This document shows positions 62,791 through 64,000 of a stretch of DNA of 64,000 nucleotides, piece after piece. A model generated the notes under the pieces. The model had not been told where the DNA came from. It saw only the letters and a program-made list of their open reading frames with translations, and made no database searches. How positions within the stretch are numbered: the stretch's first letter is position 1; each line of letters starts with the position of its first letter. The DNA is from Plecoglossus altivelis (taxonomy: Eukaryota > Chordata > Actinopteri > Osmeriformes > Plecoglossidae): NCBI GenBank assembly GCA_036571765.1, contig BROE01000018.1, forward strand, positions 12,890,694-12,954,693, read 5' to 3'. The translations under genes were made by a program, and so were the position numbers.

Positions 62791-64000
62791 GCAAAGTTAA
62801 CGATGTTAGTGCAACGGCGAACCAAAACACTTTCTTCAACAATAGTTGGCTTTGCAGGCTGGCAATAAATACATATTGAATTAATTTGTACTGTTTGGTC
62901 CAGATTTCAGCATTGGGGACACTAAAGGTGTCAGAATAAATACAAAACAATTGTCAAAGTTGTGGTGTTGCTGTATGTCATCTTTAGAACCAATGCAGTT
63001 GCTCTGGAGAAAATGCACTCGGCTTCACAGCCGACAGTTCTCGAATCAACCCTTACGGTACTTCGATGAATGCGTTGTAGTTACCTTGTCTAGGCGCCGT
63101 CTGAAGTCATACAGAAGGTTAAACCATAATTGACTGCTTCAAGTCAGCCAGCTGCAGCGCTGCATACAGTCAAACACACCATATGTTACCGTGTCACGTG
63201 ACACAGTTTGAGGCCAAAAAGATGCTGACTTTTCCTAGAAGTGGCCAGTTTTCACATGTGGCCTTCTGCAAAGTCAGTGTTATTTACATGTGGTTGAGAC
63301 AAGGAGACATCTTATTTGCCCACTGGGCTTGCCATAGTTCCCTGAAAATCTAAATGTGAGGAAGGCCCTGAACCATTACAGAACATTGGTAATACCAGAT
63401 ATGGATCATCTCAAGCACTGGTGAGGAACCGAATAAAGATCGTCAATGAGGTAAACATTTTACAGCCTAAAAATGAATATTGTGTTCCAAAATTCTGACC
63501 TTAGACAACTACATGTCAGCAAAAAAAGAGACAAAGGTACAGGATAGATGTAAGCACTGCCATTTTATGCATTACCCAACTATTAACTTATAAAAATCAA
63601 TGCATGCTTAGAGTTAACTGCAATATATTGTATATAATATATTAATGGGCGTGGTTTCACAACACGCAAACCATGCAATTTGTGTCGGGCCCCAGGGGGC
63701 TATTGGGCCCCCTGCTGCCAAGTAGCAGTGTTATATTACTGCCTGAATTACAACAAAATTCTTATTTTCTCAGATGAAGTAAAATAATATACTTATATTT
63801 GGTTTCACAGACCATACACACCCTGTCTCCAAGTTCTGTATACTTGCAAAAGGTTATTTTAATCATCAAACGTTATGACATGTTTGAGCAACTAGGCCAA
63901 CTTAAGTCAGTGAAATCAAGCTAAATTAAATGCATGTTGGGTTATCCTGGTGGAGCTCAAAAATAAAAAAAGATAAATTAATCAAAAACTAAACAGGAAA
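62791..64000. other. Intergenic, no gene seen
   Basis: No coding exon was recognised. A short hairpin sequence (CAGGGGGC / GCCCCCTG) lies at 63694-63714 within a stretch that looks like a dispersed repeat (GGGCCCCAGGGGGCTATTGG). Confidence 0.35.

Overview
This window is teleost fish nuclear DNA. Four multi-exon vertebrate genes all lie on the + strand, their introns have GT-AG borders, and the space between exons is filled with transposon families typical of ray-finned fish. The species cannot be named from the sequence. There are no bacterial features and no CRISPR array.

Gene layout: (1) 914-1810 is the last coding exon of taok2 (TAO kinase 2), with its 3'UTR running to about 2.6 kb. (2) 8920-21120 is cdipt (phosphatidylinositol synthase), six exons and 213 residues, with a 9.8 kb intron 4 filled with repeats. 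(3) 29071-36956 is a MAZ-type C2H2 zinc-finger gene (maz), seven exons, 459 residues and eight fingers. (4) 39421-59047 is nlk2 (nemo-like kinase, type 2), eleven exons and 475 residues, with all kinase motifs and the TQE activation loop intact. All three complete models keep phase at every junction. The genes act in separate processes (stress and cytoskeletal MAP3K signalling, PI synthesis, GC-box transcription control, Wnt/MAPK-like signalling). What links them is position: TAOK2, MAZ and CDIPT are all human 16p11.2 genes, and TAOK1 and NLK sit together on the paralogous human 17q11.2.

The rest is mostly mobile DNA. LINEs: a Rex1/CR1-like family with a TTGAAC tail (5.6-6.2 kb, 17.9-19.3 kb; a relative at 45.1-45.5 kb), an L2 element (24.2-26.0 kb), and an I/Nimb-like family (32.6, 33.7-34.3, 41.8-43.2 and 53.7-56.2 kb). 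DNA transposons: a nearly complete hAT element with target duplication (14078-16437), three Tc1/mariner-like elements (40.4-41.6, 41.7-44.3, 47.4-49.0 kb), piggyBac-like and hAT-like MITEs, a TTAA-flanked MITE family, a RecQ-helicase-bearing element remnant (26.0-26.8 kb) and a THAP-domain remnant (7.1-7.5 kb). There are also tRNA-derived SINEs, a 30-bp minisatellite and several microsatellites. Several elements are nested.

The most interesting signal is in nlk2. Intron 3 has an exact U12-type 5' splice site (GTATCCTTT) and a U12-like branch site 15 nt before the acceptor, so it looks like a minor-spliceosome intron, and a Tc1 element carrying a SINE has landed inside it. Other points are a tight G-quadruplex motif of MAZ-binding type upstream of maz, the taok2/nlk2 paralogon, and a GCTAGC-rich nlk2 promoter region. 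I found no clearly undescribed system.
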